Shown here piece after piece: positions 5,707 through 6,733 of a stretch of 6,733 nucleotides of DNA (positions are counted from its first letter, which is position 1; each line of letters starts with the position of its first letter). The DNA is from Asaia bogorensis (lineage in GTDB: Bacteria; Pseudomonadota; Alphaproteobacteria; Acetobacterales; Acetobacteraceae), in NCBI GenBank assembly GCA_945873675.1, contig CAMCEP010000153.1, positions 1-6,733 of the forward strand, given 5' to 3'. The notes beneath the pieces were generated by a model that worked only from the letters and a program-made list of their open reading frames with translations, did no database searches and was not told where the DNA came from. The position numbers and the translations under genes are program-made.

Positions 5707-6444
5707 ATGTTTGATCTGACCGGCAAAACAGCCCTCGTCACCGGCGCCACGGGTGGCATTGGCGCGGGCGTGGCCCGTGCGCTGCACGCCCAGGGCGCGA
5801 CCGTTGCCATCACCGGCCGCCGCGCCGCGGAATTGGAAGCACTGGCCGCCGAACTTGGCGCGCGCGTGATTGTAGCACCTGCTGATCTGGCAGACCCGGA
5901 AGCGCCGGCGAAGCTGGTTGAAAAAATCGAAGCCGAAGCGGGCGGTTTGGATATTCTGGTGAATAATGCCGGCTTTACGCGCGATATGCTGGCGCTGCGG
6001 ATGGGTGATGCGGATTGGAATGCGGTGCTGGAAGTGGATTTGACCGCGCCGTTTCGCCTGGCCCGCGCCGCTTTGCGCGGCATGATGAAAAAGCGCCAGG
6101 GGCGGATTATTTCCATCGCGTCCATCGTTGGCGTCACCGGCAATGCCGGCCAGGCGAATTACGCCGCCGCCAAGGCGGGGCTGATTGGCATGTCGAAATC
6201 CTTGGCGCAGGAAGTGGCAACGCGCGGCGTGACCGTGAATGTGGTGGCCCCCGGCTTCGTGAAGACCGCCATGACGGACGCGCTGAATGACGCACAAAAA
6301 ACCGCGCTGCTGACGCGCATCCCAACGCAGCGCATGGGCTCGCCCGAGGATATCGCCGCCGCCGTGGTCTATCTGGCGAGCAATGAGGCCGGCTGGGTCA
6401 CCGGCCAGACTTTGCATGTCAATGGCGGCATGGCGATGATCTGA
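5707..6444 (+). CDS. fabG: 3-oxoacyl-ACP reductase, SDR family
   Basis: FabG uses NADPH to reduce 3-oxoacyl-ACP to 3-hydroxyacyl-ACP, the first reduction of each elongation cycle. The 245-residue protein is a classical short-chain dehydrogenase: the cofactor motif TGATGGIG lies at 12-19, NNAG at 86-89, and the catalytic Ser139, Tyr152 and Lys156 (NYAAAK) are intact. APGFVKTAMT follows at 181-190, and the C-terminal VTGQTLHVNGGMAMI (231-245) is characteristic of FabG. At the position usually occupied by the tetrad asparagine there is Asp111 (EVDLTAPFRL). Shine-Dalgarno GAGGGG overlaps the fabD stop TGA, seven bases before the ATG, showing co-expression with fabD. The next gene starts 4 bases after the stop. 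The C-terminal match and the fabD partnership make FabG much more likely than another SDR. Confidence 0.95.
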   Translation: MFDLTGKTALVTGATGGIGAGVARALHAQGATVAITGRRAAELEALAAELGARVIVAPADLADPEAPAKLVEKIEAEAGGLDILVNNAGFTRDMLALRMGDADWNAVLEVDLTAPFRLARAALRGMMKKRQGRIISIASIVGVTGNAGQANYAAAKAGLIGMSKSLAQEVATRGVTVNVVAPGFVKTAMTDALNDAQKTALLTRIPTQRMGSPEDIAAAVVYLASNEAGWVTGQTLHVNGGMAMI

Positions 6445-6448
6445 CGCC

Positions 6449-6733
6449 ATGGTGGAGAAACTCAGCGCCACAGAACGGGCCGGGCTTTCGGCCACGCTTC
6501 CGGGATGGAAGCTGGTGGAAGGCCGCGATGCCATCACCCGCACCTTCCGCTTCGAGAATTTTTCCGAGGCCTGGGGTTTTATGGCGCGCGTGGCTTTGCT
6601 TGCCGAAGCGCAGGACCATCACCCGGAATGGTTCAATGTCTGGGACCGGGTGGAGATTACGCTCTCCACCCATGACGCAGGCGGGCTTTCGGCGCGTGAT
6701 GTCAGGCTGGCGCAGGCGATAGATGCCATCGCC
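6449..6733 (+). CDS. phhB: Pterin-4a-carbinolamine dehydratase (3' end beyond window)
   Basis: The frame from the ATG at 6449 runs 95 codons to the right edge without a stop. The family (PCD/DCoH) dehydrates 4a-hydroxytetrahydrobiopterin, recycling the pterin cofactor of aromatic amino-acid hydroxylases; some bacterial copies have other pterin roles. The signature is plain: EAQDHHPEWFNVWDRVEITL at 53-72 with the active-site pair His57-His58, then a third conserved His75 in LSTHDAGGLSARD, and Asp84. GWKLVEGRDAITRTFRFENF (19-38) is the usual N-terminal half. Family members are about 95-110 residues, so only a few codons are likely missing. No strong Shine-Dalgarno precedes it, and it starts 4 bases after the fabG stop, suggesting translational coupling. 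No phenylalanine hydroxylase gene is in view, so its partner is unknown. Confidence 0.92.
   Translation, partial: MVEKLSATERAGLSATLPGWKLVEGRDAITRTFRFENFSEAWGFMARVALLAEAQDHHPEWFNVWDRVEITLSTHDAGGLSARDVRLAQAIDAIA

Noticed and set aside
4720..6543. A 607-codon open frame on the minus strand, antisense to fabD and fabG.
   Set aside because: It mirrors two unmistakable genes, has low-complexity Ala/Ser/Arg/His composition and no domain. Long antisense frames are expected in GC-rich coding DNA.

Overview
The window looks like a chromosomal piece of a GC-rich alphaproteobacterium. The gene order rpsF-rpsR-(DUF2232 membrane gene)-rplI, divergent from fabD-fabG, is typical of that class. An orphan tripartite-tricarboxylate (Bug/TctC-type) binding protein fits the Acetobacteraceae/Roseomonas side, but that family-level placement is inference. 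There is no RNA gene, CRISPR array or intact mobile element that I can support.

Layout, left to right. Positions 1-755 (minus strand) hold a strikingly AT-rich class I SAM-dependent methyltransferase gene cut by the left edge. Positions 756-1214 are a non-coding or decayed stretch in which base composition switches from AT-rich to GC-rich near 985. Positions 1241-3503 (minus strand) carry a compact ribosomal-protein operon transcribed leftward: rpsF, rpsR, a polytopic DUF2232-type membrane protein, and rplI, followed by a GC-rich hairpin. Positions 3504-3694 are a divergent intergenic region with a plausible promoter for the rightward gene and a hairpin in the rpsF leader. Positions 3695-4666 (plus strand) encode an exported TctC/Bug solute-binding protein. 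A strong hairpin at 4684-4707 then separates it from fabD (4736-5695), fabG (5707-6444) and a pterin-4a-carbinolamine dehydratase gene (6449 to the right edge, its 3' end missing).

How the genes work together: rpsF/rpsR/rplI supply small- and large-subunit ribosomal proteins. FabD loads malonyl groups on acyl carrier protein and FabG performs the first reduction of the type II fatty-acid elongation cycle. The TctC gene is a likely insertion into the usual rpsF/fabD divergent pair. The dehydratase follows fabG where acpP is normally expected.

I see no clear undescribed system. The items most worth a second look are the AT-rich methyltransferase and the junction beside it, the orphan tctC between two housekeeping units, the fabG-dehydratase adjacency, the Asn-to-Asp change at the FabG active-site Asn position, and the candidate S6:S18 autoregulatory hairpin ahead of rpsF.
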